A DNA stretch of 64,000 nucleotides, taken from the NCBI GenBank assembly GCA_027257055.1, contig JAPVLO010000073.1:434001-498000 (forward strand), written 5' to 3'. Within the stretch, counting starts at the first letter, position 1; every line of letters starts with the position of its first letter. The stretch comes from Cephalopachus bancanus (lineage: Eukaryota > Chordata > Mammalia > Primates > Tarsiidae). Both the position numbers and the translations under genes were made by a program. Positions 1 through 12,015 of the stretch are shown piece by piece. The notes beneath the pieces were generated by a model. The model was not told the DNA's origin. It made no database searches and was given only the letters and a program-made list of their open reading frames with translations.

Positions 1-232
1 CTGTGAATATGTTACTTTGCATCGCAAAAGATATGATTTATCAATTTGTCAATGTGATTTATCAATCTGTAGATGAGATTAGAAATGTGATTAAGTCAAA
101 GATCTTGAGATGGGGAGACTGATGATGTATGCAAGGGGGTCAATGTAATCACAAGCATTCCTCTAAGTGAAAGAGGGAGGTCAGAGCATCAGAGTCAAGA
201 AAGGAGATATAATGACAGAAGCAGAGATCAAA

Positions 233-540
233 GTGGATGGAACTGGAGATAATCATACTCAGTGATCTACCACAGAAACAAAGAACCAAATACCACATGT
301 TCTTACTCATAAGTGAGACCTAAACATTAACCACATCAACACAAAAAGGGACATGCAGCCGCCAGACACCCTGGGAGGGGGGTGAAGGGAGTCTGTGGTA
401 ACATAAAGGGTACTTGGTCCTAAAACAGGGAAGTGAGGACTAGTTGGAGGCCCAAACTCTACCTGCACATAGATTACTTGTATCTATGTGCAGGTAGAGT
501 TGTATCCGACATCTCTATAATAAATTAATCTTTAAAAAAA
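233..540 (+). mobile_element. L1 3' end (ORF2 tail plus 3'UTR) inserted in the MLT1 LTR
   Basis: 5'-truncated LINE-1. It starts in the last ORF2 codons (a 'actcagtgatctaccacaga' block at 258-277 and the 'catgttcttactcataagtg' block at 296-315). It continues through a 3'UTR with AATAAA-like signals near 519-525 and ends in an A-run at about 532-541. The same 3' end type recurs at 7292, 15393, 43764 and 49310. The UTR contains a perfect 20-bp inverted repeat, listed separately. No clear TSD was found. Confidence 0.8.
455..501. repeat. Perfect 20-bp inverted repeat (hairpin) in an L1 3'UTR
   Basis: Bases 455-474 are the exact reverse complement of 482-501, leaving a 7-base loop (475-481). Pairing stops at 454/502. 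It lies just upstream of the L1 polyadenylation signal region. The other L1 3' ends in this window do not show the same perfect arm pairing. Confidence 0.9.
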
Positions 541-859
541 AATATTACATGACAGCTGGCTTTGAGGATAGAAGGAAACCGTGAACCCAGGAATGTGAGC
601 AGCCTCTAGAAGCTAGAAAAGAAGGAAACAGATTCTCACCCACGGTTTCAGAAAGAGCACAACCCTGCTGACACGTTGATTTTAGTATCTTGAAAGCCTT
701 GAAGACTTCTGAGCTTTAGAACCATAACATAATTAATTTGTGTTGTTTTGAACCACTAAATTTATGATAATTTGTTACAGTAGCAAAAGGAAAAGAAAAC
801 ACAAATGTTAGGATTGCAACAGGCTAGTAAGAATAAAAATGTGAACTCTTTAAAAGACT

Positions 860-1075
860 CAGAACTAAACATACACTTAACAGACGACTCAGTAACTACT
901 CTTGTGAACATTTATTCCAGAGAAATGAAAAATATGTTCAAACAAAGACCTGTACACAAGTGTTCAAGCAGCCTTATTTGTAATAACAAAACACTGAAAA
1001 GAACCTGAATTTCTCTTAATGTGTAAATGATTGAGCAACCTGCTACATCCTATGAAATCTTTAATACCTTATTAA
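860..1075 (+). repeat. Old L1 (L1M-type) ORF2 3' fragment
   Basis: A decayed copy of the conserved ORF2 tail: 'ccagagaaatgaaaaatatg' near 918-937, followed by blocks like 'cctgtacacaagtgttca' and 'caacctgctacatcct' in the expected order. There are many substitutions and no open frame of use. Ends are approximate. Confidence 0.6.
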
Positions 1076-3260
1076 TATATTTGAAACATATGCATATGCT
1101 CTGTTTGATTACCATTAGATGCTGAATAACTAAGTTCATTTTCTGCTTGAATACAAGATAATGAGGAAAAGAGGAAGAAAAAGAGCAGGCGGAAAGTGGA
1201 CAAAGAGAAGGAGAAACCACCAAAATAGTGTAGTATAAACATGATTGCCTGTAAAATGTAGCTTTACCGAGAATCAGGGGAGAGTATATAATAGCAAACT
1301 TGAAACATTTGAGCACTTGCAGTTCAGCACATCAAGAAAGCTTGCATACTATAAATATAAAGTATATTTGAAGCTCTTTCTGTCTTCTATGCATCTTATA
1401 TAAGAATATAAAAGTTATTAGCAGTTCACTGTCTTTTGAACTAAATATAAACATTCATCTTTTGAAATAGCACTTCTCAGAGCAAAGATTCTTTACCTGG
1501 TAAGTGTGATTTTCTGCAACCCATTCAACTGAGAAATGTTATGTAAAAAATCACTATTGTCCAAATCAACAGAATTGCTACAAGATAAACTAGCATAACA
1601 AAACAATCTAAAATATTCAGTGTCAACTCTAGCTTGCAATTTAGCAACACAGTATTTTGAGACAACTGTATTTCATCTGGTTTTCTTTTGTTTTCAGCAT
1701 AAACTGTAATTAACTTCTAGAAGTATAATGAAAAATTATGCTTTATCATTATAATAGAAGAGATGCTAGTTAAAAACAGTAATTTAAATCTTAATCAGTT
1801 TATGTGTTTAATTTTAAAACTCAGATGTTATCTTTTCAAAAAGAAATATTTATTGGAAAGAGTCTAAAGATTGCTAGTGTTTCAAAATTCTGAGTAAGAG
1901 TTAAATTAATAAACCAATCTTAATTTTCCTAAACAAATATTATGCTACTTGAAAGAATCTAATCTGGGGAAGAATTTTCTTACAATTACATTATGTTTCT
2001 TGTCACCTCTCCCTTAAACTTTACAGGCTTCACTATTGTGACGACAACTATGCTCTTTCCTGGGGACATGCATCTTGTACAATATTTTAAACATGTTTTC
2101 TCATTGAATTATAACTATTTTCTTACCTAAACCGCATCTCATGCCCAATTATTGGTGCCGTGTGAGCAAGTATATTGCTATTTTCATAATTCTATATCTA
2201 ATACTTCAGCTATGCCTGAAGTGTAGTCAGTACTCCATATCCAAGGAGGACTTCCCAAAAACACAGAATCCTCTTTTGGAGTGCAGGACACATATTATAC
2301 AGGCTTCCTTCACTAGGTAAGTGCTCTGGGAGCCCAATGGCATCAGTTTACTACCAGCTATCGCTCTTGTAAGAGGCTGCATTCAGCTTCAGTTTTTTGT
2401 ATTTTTGTTTGTTTTTGGAGAGGCTTTCAACACATTTGCCCATTTAATGATGGGTAACTTAGGAACACACACACCTCCCCACACCACAATGAGTGTTCCG
2501 TAGGTTTTGACCAAAATGCATGACCCCTTTGTCCCACCCTTAAACAGCAGAAGCACTAAAAGGCATCAAATTGACAAGTTCAAAAACTGAGCAGTGGAAA
2601 AAGTGTCTCAATAGGTGTTTTCTATCAAACAGAGAATACTTTGAAGGTGACTGAAGTTTAAACATTAAAAATAAATTTGCAACTTTTTATTTAAAATTTC
2701 TGGTTTTGGGGGTCCACCCTGGTGTTTTGTTCAACTAATTGCATTGTTAACTTGATAGTGCATTTGAGTAACACAAAACCAATGATTATTTCTGAACGAA
2801 TCTAAATTTGGGATGCATATTCTTTTGATAGTTATGCACACATGAACTTGCTCACTTTTTAAAGAAAACTCAGGTTAAATATTCAAGATAAACTGTCTTT
2901 TGCTGTCTGTTCTTCTGTTCATTCCCTCTGCACTAGACATATACTCTGCTATAGTAAATATTTCTACCAAACTAGCTTATAGCAGGTGTCATTTCTTTCA
3001 AAGTATTTTGCTGCTTCTCATTCCTGTATGCTCATTTTTCATATTTCTTTCATTTCTTCTACTGCATTTTTATGTACTCAATAATTATCTAGTGAAATTT
3101 TTATTTGATGACATATTATTATATCATTAGAGCTGGTCAACCATTTCTCTTTTACTGATATGAAGGCATGCCCAGGGAAAGGATGATGAAGCCATGATCT
3201 TTAGGTTTCCTACACTACTTTGCCTCCGCTTGAGGTAAATGTCACAATAATAGTTCATCT
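1076..3260. other. Unrecognised AT-rich sequence
   Basis: No coding region, RNA gene or confidently named repeat was seen on either strand. There is a short (CA) run near 2466-2480. Small reading frames here look random in composition. Very old repeats may be hidden. Confidence 0.5.
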
Positions 3261-3370
3261 TCAGTGTATGCTCACTACATAATAATGCATTTAATCTTCA
3301 CAATAACCTTATAAATAAAACAAGAACTATTTATTGCAATTTCTTAAAAATTGGAAGAAGAGGTGGTAGA
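3260..3370 (+). repeat. Possible MIR core fragment
   Basis: The order 'atttaatcttcacaataacc', 'ataaataaaacaagaactat', then a purine-rich 'ggaagaagaggtgg' stretch resembles the MIR central core (TTAATCCTCACAACAACC ... GAGGAAACTGAG). It is too diverged to be certain. Confidence 0.35.
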
Positions 3371-6060
3371 AACCCAGAATTAATTTCTCTTGGCTGCTCT
3401 CAGTTTTCTTGTGTAACTTAATTAGAAGCGTTGCTAAAGCCTGTCCTTTACAGTCCAGGTGACTGAAAAATTCAGAAATGAAGAAATTCAAGATGTGAAA
3501 AGGACAATGAACATCAAAGGGATATAAGATCTAAATCCTTTCTCTAATTCTTATTTAAAGGAGACTATTGGTAATGTTTTTTACCCTTTAAAAGCTGACT
3601 TTTGCTTTAATTTCAAATCAGTTCTACATTCACTTCTCCAAATTGAGAAGAATCATGTTTTACTTTGTTTAGTTACTTCTTTGTGAATGGTTTGCGTGTG
3701 CCTGTGCCTGATAAAGAGAGATAAAGGAGTTAAGAATAGGAATGATAATTGATAGTGGAGGTTTAAAATAATTATTACTAATTTTGAATCTTTACATTTT
3801 ATATTATGATGAAAATTCAGCTAAAAATTTAGTCTTACAGATAATTCCAAAATGTTCTAGTCCCACTGTCTAGTTCTCCACCCCAGAAATATAAATTATA
3901 TATTGATAAGTTTATGGTAGTATATAGAGAGTATATGCTACTGGCCCTATGCTACTATGGTAGTCATATATTAGATACATACTTACATTGATACATAGAT
4001 ACATAGATAGATTATACATATATACACACACATATATATATTCTTGAACATATTTGAAGAAATTAATATATTATACTTATTTAATGTGTCTTATTCCATC
4101 TCCTTAAATGTTCTAAGTGATCCTAACAAATTTTCTCCCATGTAGAAATAATTTTCCTGTTATGTGACTCACTACACAGATTTTTTTAGATGTATATTTG
4201 CTTGTACTAGCGTTCTCTAACTTATTTGAATACACTTGAATGCATCAAAATTCTACCTTCCTCTAAAAATAATTAGCATGTATTTGTTTTGCTCCTTTCA
4301 ATAACTGTCAAAGTGTACACTAAGATAAAATGGGGATCTAGAATGTCAAGTCTAATACATCAATAAGTCTTCAAATCCCACTAACAATGAATCACTCTCT
4401 CTTTAACAAAATTAATTCTAAAACACCAAAATATAGACACCATAGATTCAAGTTTTCATTTAATTATTGATGGCAATAGTATAGAGTTCTTTATATGCTT
4501 TATTTCAAAATGCTGGCTGCAGAAAGAAACAGATCATTACAATAGCAACAAAGGAGGAGAACCTAGGATATAGAAACCTGATATCTAGCCTGGTCCTTTT
4601 TTCCTTCTTCCGGAAGCTTCTGTTTAAGGCTGATCCAAGAAAGTCCAAAATTAACCAAATGATGTATAATGAAAAATGAGGCATTCACTTAGATGTACTT
4701 TAAGACAGAATGTGTAAAATGGTTGCATGACTATCCTAATAAAGAACCTAAGCAAAATAAAAAATGGTGGCATGAAGCAAATATGAACATACAGCAATTG
4801 AAATATGAAGGAAGTAATTGCAAGATAATTAGAACACAGTCTTAAATATGTTAAAGCAATTGCAGCTATAAAGAAAGACCACAAAGTAAAATTAACAACA
4901 GCAACCAAAAAAAAAGGAAAAGATGAACAGTAAGCAGTAGATGATGACCATAGAATAAGGATATTCAGAGAAACTGGTAGAATCCAGGAAGAAAATAATA
5001 AAACAATTAAAGAAATAAAAAGCTGAAGATAAAGCAAAAACCATAGAAGGCACAATAAATATCACAAAAATACAAATTATAAATCTGCTAAAAATTAAAT
5101 AAAAATTGTACAAAGGACAAAGAAAGAGTTCCTCGATATGCATAAATTTCTAAGTAACTGACTTTTTCCCATGTGTATCCATTCTTCTATTTATTCCAGG
5201 TGTTTTTGGTCTATTTTATTGTTACCACATAATATCTTACCTCATATTGTTATTTTTCATATTTTGTTCTTGTTTTACATTCCTATTATGCCTATTTATT
5301 AATTTCTAAAATATTTGATTTGTCTTAACGTGTTTCTATTTTACCTAGAATTTATTGCAAAATGATGGCTTTCCTTTGAAGCTATTGAACTTTCTAAGTG
5401 TCTTTATATTTTTATCTTGTATCTCATATTTCCCTAGGGGTATCTGAACTCTGATCTGTAATGTATATTGATCAGTGACCTAGTATGCGAGTTCAAAGAA
5501 TGTGTGTCCTACCATTTTAAGCTCCAACATCACTTAAGCCTATGTTTTCCTTTTCTCCCCTCAGTTCATAACACACAGTTCCTTGCCTGGAAGACAGAAC
5601 AAATATCCTAAGTTATTTTTAAAAAAATACTTTCTGTTAAACTCTTCAGACCTACATTCTACATGTTTTTATCATAGCTGCTTTTCTAAATCAAAACATA
5701 TGATCTTGTTTATTCCCCATGCTCAATATAGATAATGAGTCTCCACTACATATTGTAAAACTCAGGGTTCATTAAGATTTTGTAGTGATTTTCTCTCTGT
5801 TAACTAAATTAAGCTAGAACTATAGTTTTAAAACATATCTTTTCCTGGTTGGTACCAGGTTAGAGTTCTTCAAAAGTGAAATTTGTAAAAGATTTGGAAG
5901 GTGAAAGTAAAGTAGTGTCTAAGAAAGGAAATATCAGCCATTCCCCTCTGAAGAACAGTATGGTTAGATATGGTGACACACAGACATGGTAATGGTTTCC
6001 AGCTTGTTCTTATTTCCTCTATCCACATTTTCTTTTTTATCTAACTTGCAACAAGAGCAG
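3371..6060. other. Unrecognised AT-rich sequence with a short TA/GATA-like microsatellite
   Basis: No gene was found. A simple repeat of TACA/TAGA/TATA units lies at about 3970-4042. An A-rich stretch at 4780-5130 has the purine bias of an old L1 ORF1 region, but I cannot match it securely. The rest is unclassified. Confidence 0.45.
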
Positions 6061-6370
6061 TGAACCGAGAGAAGAGATGACCATGCTCTGTGACAGTTTG
6101 CCATAGACTTCACTCTCAGCTACCTTTAGTGGTTCTTCTCTGGGAGCTAAGCATTCTTGGATTTCCAGATTACCTTGTAAATTCTGACTTGTCCACCCAT
6201 GCCCAAACTTCTAAGAGTTGATCATTCTTCTCTGATGCCTAAATTGCTGTTTCTGGGTTCCTACTCCCTAGGTTCTCTTTTAACCATGCACAGTCTATTT
6301 CTACAAGAAAACTTTTAGCACATATTATTCTTAATGGTTCAGCTTTCCTGATTGAACCCTAACTAATCAA
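6060..6370 (+). repeat. Possible old LTR/DNA-transposon remnant
   Basis: The 3' boundary reads 'ctgattgaaccctaactaat' at 6348-6367. It resembles the common mammalian repeat terminus 'GAACCCTGACTAATAC'. The upstream 250 bases are less AT-rich than their surroundings. The family is not identified. Confidence 0.3.
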
Positions 6371-6403
6371 GATGGTTTTAATTCCCTTGAAATCTTGTTC
6401 CCA

Positions 6404-6711
6404 GCCGGGCTCGGTGGCTCAGCCTGTAATCCCCGGCCTTTGGGAGGCTGAGGTGAGTGGATTGCCTGAGCCCATGGATTCGAGACCCGCCTGGGCAGCG
6501 AGACCTCATCTCTACAGTAAATAAAAATAAAAAAAAAAATCAGCCGGGCGTGGTAGCGCACGCCCGTAATTCCGGCTACTCGGAAGGCTGAGGCGGAAGG
6601 ATCGCCGGAGCCCAGCAGGCGAGGCTGCAGTGGCTGGGAGCGGCCACTGCACTCCAGTCTGGGCGACCAAGTGAGACTCCAACTCAAAAAAAAAAAAAAA
6701 AAAAAAAAAAT
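6404..6711 (+). mobile_element. Alu dimer, lineage-specific subfamily (short left-arm form)
   Basis: Complete dimeric Alu in forward orientation with an A-tail at about 6686-6710. It is flanked by an 11-bp direct repeat TCTTGTTCCCA (6393-6403 and 6712-6722). The left arm has the GGGCAGCGAGACC form, which lacks five bases relative to the GGGCAACTTGGCGAGACC form. The pol III B box reads GATTCGAGAC near 6478, one change from GGTTCGAGAC. It is insertion-competent in structure but is a non-coding SINE. Confidence 0.95.
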
Positions 6712-7065
6712 TCTTGTTCCCAATGAACTTTTAATCCGCATAAAGTATTTTCTACCTATACTTCCTGGTAAATACTATTTACCTAACAACAAATTATTAG
6801 GTAAATTACTCTCTATATTCAATTATTCTCTAACTATATAAATTATTTTCTGCCTACATTAACTCTTTCACAATGAAGTCTCTGTGACTCTGTCCATGGT
6901 CATTACTCTGCCTAATGCTTTTTCTACTTCTGTCTGACTGTGAACACTATTCATGCTTCAAGACATGTGCTTACACTTCAATAGACCACTCTAACCATCA
7001 GTTCCATAAACAATATTATTTACTCCACTTTCTAAATTCCATTTATATTTTGTCTCTGCTTGTAT

Positions 7066-7225
7066 TATGCTTATTAGCAAAAAGTCTTTTACAGAGTTTA
7101 TTTCATATATGCCTCTTCACACTAGCACCTTCTTTAGGAACAAAGCTTATTTCTTAGTTATGGTGGTTTCACTAGTATTTAGTACACTACCTGGCATACA
7201 GTATTCTCTCGATAATTTCCTTGGA
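7066..7225 (+). repeat. L2 LINE 3' end fragment
   Basis: The order 'aacaaagcttatttcttag', 'agtatttagtacactacctgg', 'catacagtattctctcgata' matches the L2 3'UTR layout (GACTT..GTCTGT, CCTGGCACATAGTAGGTGCTCAATAA). It is diverged. Ends are approximate. Confidence 0.55.
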
Positions 7226-7291
7226 TTTAGCATACTTTTTTATTTACTTATTTTTTCATTATGTTTTGAAAATGTTTCCTTTTTTTCTATT

Positions 7292-8492
7292 TTTTTTAAT
7301 TTTAAAGATGTGGACACCATTCAGGATTAGGTATATAAGTGGTCATCGTACAGATAAAGTTTGGGCCTCTCTGTGGTCCTTATTTCGCCTGGTTTGAGAT
7401 CAGGTACTCTTATTGATGCTATGTGCCCCACTCTCTCCTGTAGCGGTGACCTACTACTGCCAGTCCCTTTCTTATAGCATTATGGTAAATGTTCAGGGTT
7501 CACTTATGAGTGAGAACAAGTGGTACTCAGTTCTTTGTTTCTGAGATAGATCACAGAGTATTACAGACTCTAAATCCATTCAGATTGCTGGGAGGTTCAT
7601 ATTTTTGTCCTTCTTTATGGCTGTGTAATATTCCATCATGTATCTGTACCACAATTTTTTTATCCAGTGCAGTTTCAATGGGCAGCACAGTTGGTTCTAT
7701 GTTTTGGTTATCATGAATAATGATGCAGTAAGCATATGTGTGCAGGTATCTTTTAGGCAGAATGATTTGGGCTCCTCCTGGTATATTTCCAGTAGGGGGA
7801 TTACTGGGTCATGTGGAAGGTCAATCAATTTCTAGTTCTTTTAAGTATTGCCACACTGTTTTCCATAGGGTTGAACTACTTCGCACTCCCACCAGCAATA
7901 TAGAAGTGTTCTCTTTTCTCCATATTCTTACCAGCATCTCTTGTCTTTTGTTTTATCAATTATGGCCATTCTTACTGGGGTTAGGTGGTATCTCAATGTA
8001 GTTTTGATTTGCATTTCTCTGATGATTAGTGAAGCTGAGCACTTTTTCATGTCCCTTTTGGCTGCCTCATATGTCTTCTTTTGAGAAGTGTCTATTCATG
8101 TCTTTCGCCCACTTTTTAATGGGGCAGTTTTTTTTTCTCTTTCACATGTTTGAGTTTCTTGTGGATTCTGAAAGTTAAACCTTTGTCAGATATACAGTTG
8201 GCAAATATTTTTTTCCCATTCTGTGGGCTGTCTCTCCACTCTCTTGATGGTTTCTTTTGCTTTGCAGAAGTTTTAAGTTTGATGAGGTTCCACTTGTCTA
8301 GCTTATCTCTTATGGCATGGACATCTGGGGTTTTGATCAAGAATTGGTTGCCTACTCTGATTCCCATATGGGTGACACCTGCATTTTCTAAGATTCTTAT
8401 GGTTCACAGCTTTACCTTTAGGTCTTCAATGATCTTTGATCCATTTTTGTGTATGGTGATAGGTATGTAGATGATAATTTCAATCTTCTGCA
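7292..8492 (-). mobile_element. 5'-truncated L1, ORF2 C-terminal part plus 3'UTR
   Basis: Minus-strand L1. The 3'UTR is at 7300-7510. The ORF2 C-terminal region then runs leftward-to-rightward in reverse up to about 8492. Recognisable blocks are the reverse of the 'CWWEC' region near 7880-7900, and 'TPDVHAIRDKLDKWNLIKL' on the minus strand at about 8280-8335. Several frameshifts and stops break the frame. It is of the same family as the L1s at 15393 and 45193. TSDs are obscured by T-rich flanks. Confidence 0.9.
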
Positions 8493-10254
8493 TAATTTTT
8501 TTTATTTAAATAGCCATTTTTGCCTAATTGTTTATTATTGTGAAATGGCCCATAATGGCTGAAGTTGATGTGAATTGAGATTTTCTTTGAAAATGGAAGT
8601 GTATTTATAAACACATTTTTGCTTTGGTTGTTCCTACTTGTGACTAATCTTCCCTACTAGTTCATTAGCTTTTGAATGCAGCACATCAAACATATAATCA
8701 ACAAAATGTTCACTGGGAAGAAAAATGAACACATTGTATGATAATGTGTATATTTATATCACTTAGTTTAAGTCACACAATGACATTGGAAACTTAAGAT
8801 TATAAGCACAGTAAACCTAAGCTGATTAAAACTTTTTTAAATGTCTTGTTCTTTTTCCACTGAGGTATCAATTACTCAGAAAGCAAAATGATTTAACTGT
8901 CAGGTTCAGAGCACATTTGTAGCTAGAATGTGTTTGTTTTACTAGGAAAACTTTTTCATAGATGGTTTTGTTTTCCCACATTCCTAGTAAATACTTATAA
9001 TCCCTTAATTTGTACTCCATTTTTAGACAAGAAATAGTTGTCAAATGACCTCAGATAACTACTTCAGCAGGTATGACTATTGTTTGTTGACAACTTTGGC
9101 TCAGTTGCCGTCATCTTTTTTTTTTAATTAAAACTGTTTTGACCAAAATCACTGTTTTGACCAAAAAAAAATCCTTTATTTTAGGTATTATATTCTATGC
9201 CAAAAAAATATCGGTAAGTTAGAAAGACATATAAAAGAAAGGTTTTGGGAAGGAGAGCAAGAGAGAGACAGAAGAAGAAAAAAAAATCTTTGCAACAATG
9301 GTTCCCAATGTGTAGACTTCAGAGGCCTGGGAAGCCATAAGCTTGTTAGACTAGTTTGTTAGTACAAATAATCCTCAACCACTGTCTAAAATTGTTATAA
9401 CATTTCAAATCTACATATGGTTGTTTTAAAGTACATGAATGCTTTGATTAATAATATACAAATAATTTGTGAAATATTGTTATGCTTCAATTTGATATCT
9501 TTCATGATATATTTTCTCAATGTATAAATACAAAAGATTAAAACTACATGTACTTTCCCAGTATGTTTCCTCATACTCAGATACATTGATAACTACTGCT
9601 TTACATCACTGATATTAATAAATGCAGCTTGTTTGTAAGGGTTTATTATTTCAGATAAAATCTATGCATACCATTCGATGTTGGATTGAGGATTATAAAT
9701 AACAAATTATATGTCAGTTCTTAAACACCTACTTATAATCTTATACTGTGTTATAAAGGGAAAAAAGTATTAAAATCACCTTCCACTTTCTACAAATTGG
9801 ATGTTTTTATATCTCAAAACTTTTTTTTGCTCAACTTTTAGGCATTATTTACATTGAAGGGGAGCACATTTACACCTAAGAGGGAGAATAGACTTTTAGA
9901 GACCAGCAATCAAATTAACAAACAAAAATAGAGGAAATGTTTTTTAAAAAAATTTAGAGTCAGGTTATACCTCTTTATCTGCTATTATTTATCTTTTGTT
10001 TTGCATTCGAATTTCAAAGGTAAAGTCAATATTTTTCTCTACCCAGTGTCCTAGTATTTCTACAATATTTTTTACCATTCTCAGTGTCAGAGTTCCAGAG
10101 CTACACCCTCCCGGAGAATCAGATGAACTGGCTTGTGCAGATTGGAGTTTTATATTCTAAGAGTGTCAAATGCTTCTAGTGACTACAATGCACATTGTTG
10201 TATTTATTTTAATCATAGTTTAATGACTTTTAACAGTCATGACTCTTAAAAATA
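8493..10254. other. Unrecognised AT-rich sequence
   Basis: No gene or named repeat was seen. An 18-bp tandem pair (unit ACTGTTTTGACCAAAATC) lies at 9133-9166, inside T- and A-rich runs. Confidence 0.5.
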
Positions 10255-10257
10255 CAA

Positions 10258-10369
10258 TGTGTGTGTCTGTGTGTGTGTATATGCACATATATACGTATAT
10301 ACATACGTATATGTGCATGTGTGTGTATGTATATACGTATATATGTATGTGTATGTGTGTGTGTGTGTG

Positions 10370-10409
<40 letters not shown>
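10258..10409. repeat. Compound TG/TA microsatellite with internal inverted repeat
   Basis: Alternating purine-pyrimidine tract of TG, TA and ACGTAT units running about 150 bases up to the poly-T of the next Alu. An ATGCACATAT arm (near 10281) and an ATATGTGCAT arm (near 10309) are reverse complements around a 'acgtatatacatacgt' centre. The tract could therefore form a cruciform or Z-DNA. Such tracts vary in length between individuals. Confidence 0.9.
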
Positions 10410-10424
<15 letters not shown>

Positions 10425-10701
10425 AAGTTGGAGTCTCACTCTGTTGCCCAGACTGGAGTGCAGTGGCTGCTCCCAGCCACTGCAGCCTCCACCTGCTGGG
10501 CTCCAGTGATCCTTCCGCCTCAGCCTTCCAAGTAGCTGGAACTACAGGCATGCGCCATCATGCCCGGCTAATTTTTTATTTATTATAGAGATGAGGTCTC
10601 GCCAAGTTGCCCAGGCGGGTCTCAAACCCGCGGGATCAGGCAATCCACTCACCTCAGCCTCCCAAAGCACAGGATTACAGGCTGAGACACCGAGCCCGTC
10701 T
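10410..10701 (-). mobile_element. Alu dimer, lineage-specific subfamily (long left-arm form)
   Basis: Reverse-oriented Alu whose poly-T end abuts the TA repeat at 10410. It reads through the right arm and then the left arm to 'ccgagcccgtc' at 10700. The left arm keeps the 'gccaagttgcccagg' five-base block that is missing in the copies at 6404 and 13244. The A-tail has become continuous with the upstream TA/TG microsatellite, so TSDs cannot be read. Confidence 0.93.
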
Positions 10702-11159
10702 CACACATATATATTTAAATTATTTTTAAAATAAAAATGTCACATCTCTCAGAGATAGAGAAAGATCTTATTCTCAAAGTAAAAAAAAGAAGGTGCTGAG
10801 AAAATTCCTGCCTTGAGAATCTTGACATCTACTTAGCAAATGACCAGACCTGCAATTCCCATCTTTAGTCAAGCCCTAAAAAGTGATTCCTCTCATACTA
10901 TTTGAGTTGAGTTTTCCATTGCTTTCTCTCCTTGCCAAAGTCAACTAAGTAATTGTTGTTAGCAAAACCTAAAAGATCAGATTATTTTGCTATTCCCTTT
11001 TCTAACAGTAGTTCTAGAAATCACTTCCAAGCTATGATGCATAAAGTCTCCAGGACTCTTTTTCTGGCCCAAGTCCTTCATTTGACATAGTGCCAAGTAT
11101 ATCTTTTATAATTGAGGTTCCAAGTAAAGATTCATATAAAAAGGAATTCATAATTTCTT
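10702..11159. other. Unrecognised sequence
   Basis: No coding region or securely named repeat. It may be part of the 3'UTR or linker of an old LINE, but no diagnostic block was recognised. Confidence 0.4.
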
Positions 11160-12015
11160 AAATTAGTCTGCGAGCTCAGTGCATTTCTGAACAAAATCCC
11201 ACCAAAATTTTCCACGGGATTTCAAAAGACATTAAAAGTTTTAGTACATGAATTATAAAATTTATGTGGAAGAGTAAATGTGAAAGTACAGTCAAAAACT
11301 TTAAAAAAAAGAACAAATAGAGATTTTAACATATTGGCAGGTGATAAATATGACATTTTAAATAAGTGAGAAAATGACGGTCTATTTAATAAATCATGTA
11401 GAGATTACTTGATGAACTATTTGAAAAAATAAAATTGGAAAGATATCCAATTTATACTGTCACATAAAATTGAAAAGAAAAATCCATTATTGCCAAAGCA
11501 GAAGCACTATAATAGAGAAGAACTTTTATAAGAAGTTAAGGCTAGAAGATCTTTTAAAATAAATTTCCAGAGGCTAGACAGATAGATTTTCCTACATTAT
11601 CATTTATAATTTTAGTAATTTTTTGTAACTTTTAAATTTTTTTTAATTTTAATTTTTTAAACAAATTGTAAATACTTATAATTTTTGTAAATTCACAATA
11701 AATTTCCAAAAGCTAGATTTGCCTACATTACCATTTATAATTTTTGTACAATAAACAAATACCTTAAAGAACGTTGCAATGTAAGCAAAAGCTAGGAAAA
11801 TATATCACAAGGTATATAATATGCAATAACTTAGTAACCATCATTTATGTAAAGAATCAAAAATATTAAGAAGATAAAATTCAAGGCAAAGTAGCCAAAC
11901 GATTTGAAGAAGAAATTACCAGAAGAGGATATGCAAATACCCAACAGACATATGAAAAAGATTGAACTCACTATTAATCAAGTTAAATCAAAAGCAACTT
12001 ACAATATTTCATCTG
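11160..12015 (+). repeat. Old L1 (L1M-type) ORF2 3' half, heavily decayed
   Basis: Blocks occur in ORF2 order: 'aaaatcccaccaaaattttc' (11199), 'ataaaatttatgtggaagag' (11255), 'tattggcaggtg' (11333), 'gacggtctatttaataaatc' (11377), and near 11905-11965 a sequence like 'gaagaggatatgcaaatacc ... catatgaaaaagattg'. The frame is destroyed. An internal AT-rich stretch contains a 60-base duplication (11558/11697). Confidence 0.7.

Larger units (their letters stand above)
1..803 (+). repeat. MLT1-type (ERVL-MaLR) LTR, partial, split by an L1 insertion
   Basis: Remnant of a mammalian MaLR LTR. Its left part is cut by the window edge. The body shows typical blocks: a 'gattaagtcaaagatcttgagatgg' type stretch near 90-115, 'caatgtaatcacaag' at 141-155, 'gcagcctctagaagct' at 599-614, and a 3' end reading 'aatttgttacagtagcaa' near 769-786. 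Bases 233-540 are a later L1 3' end that separates the two halves. The identification is from remembered MLT1 consensus features. The subfamily letter is not assigned. Confidence 0.75.

Noticed and set aside
4651..5143. Hydrophobic minus-strand frames as membrane proteins
   Set aside because: They arise from A-rich DNA read as TTT/ATT codons. The two overlap in different frames and show no conserved motif.
6367..6741. 124-codon minus-strand frame
   Set aside because: It reads the reverse strand of an Alu. The 'MSWSLTLSPRLECSGRS'-type peptide seen at 13168, 44257 and 55132 is the usual Alu translation.
10230..10535. Open frames across TG/TA tract and Alu
   Set aside because: They are translations of a microsatellite and an Alu, with no conserved domain.
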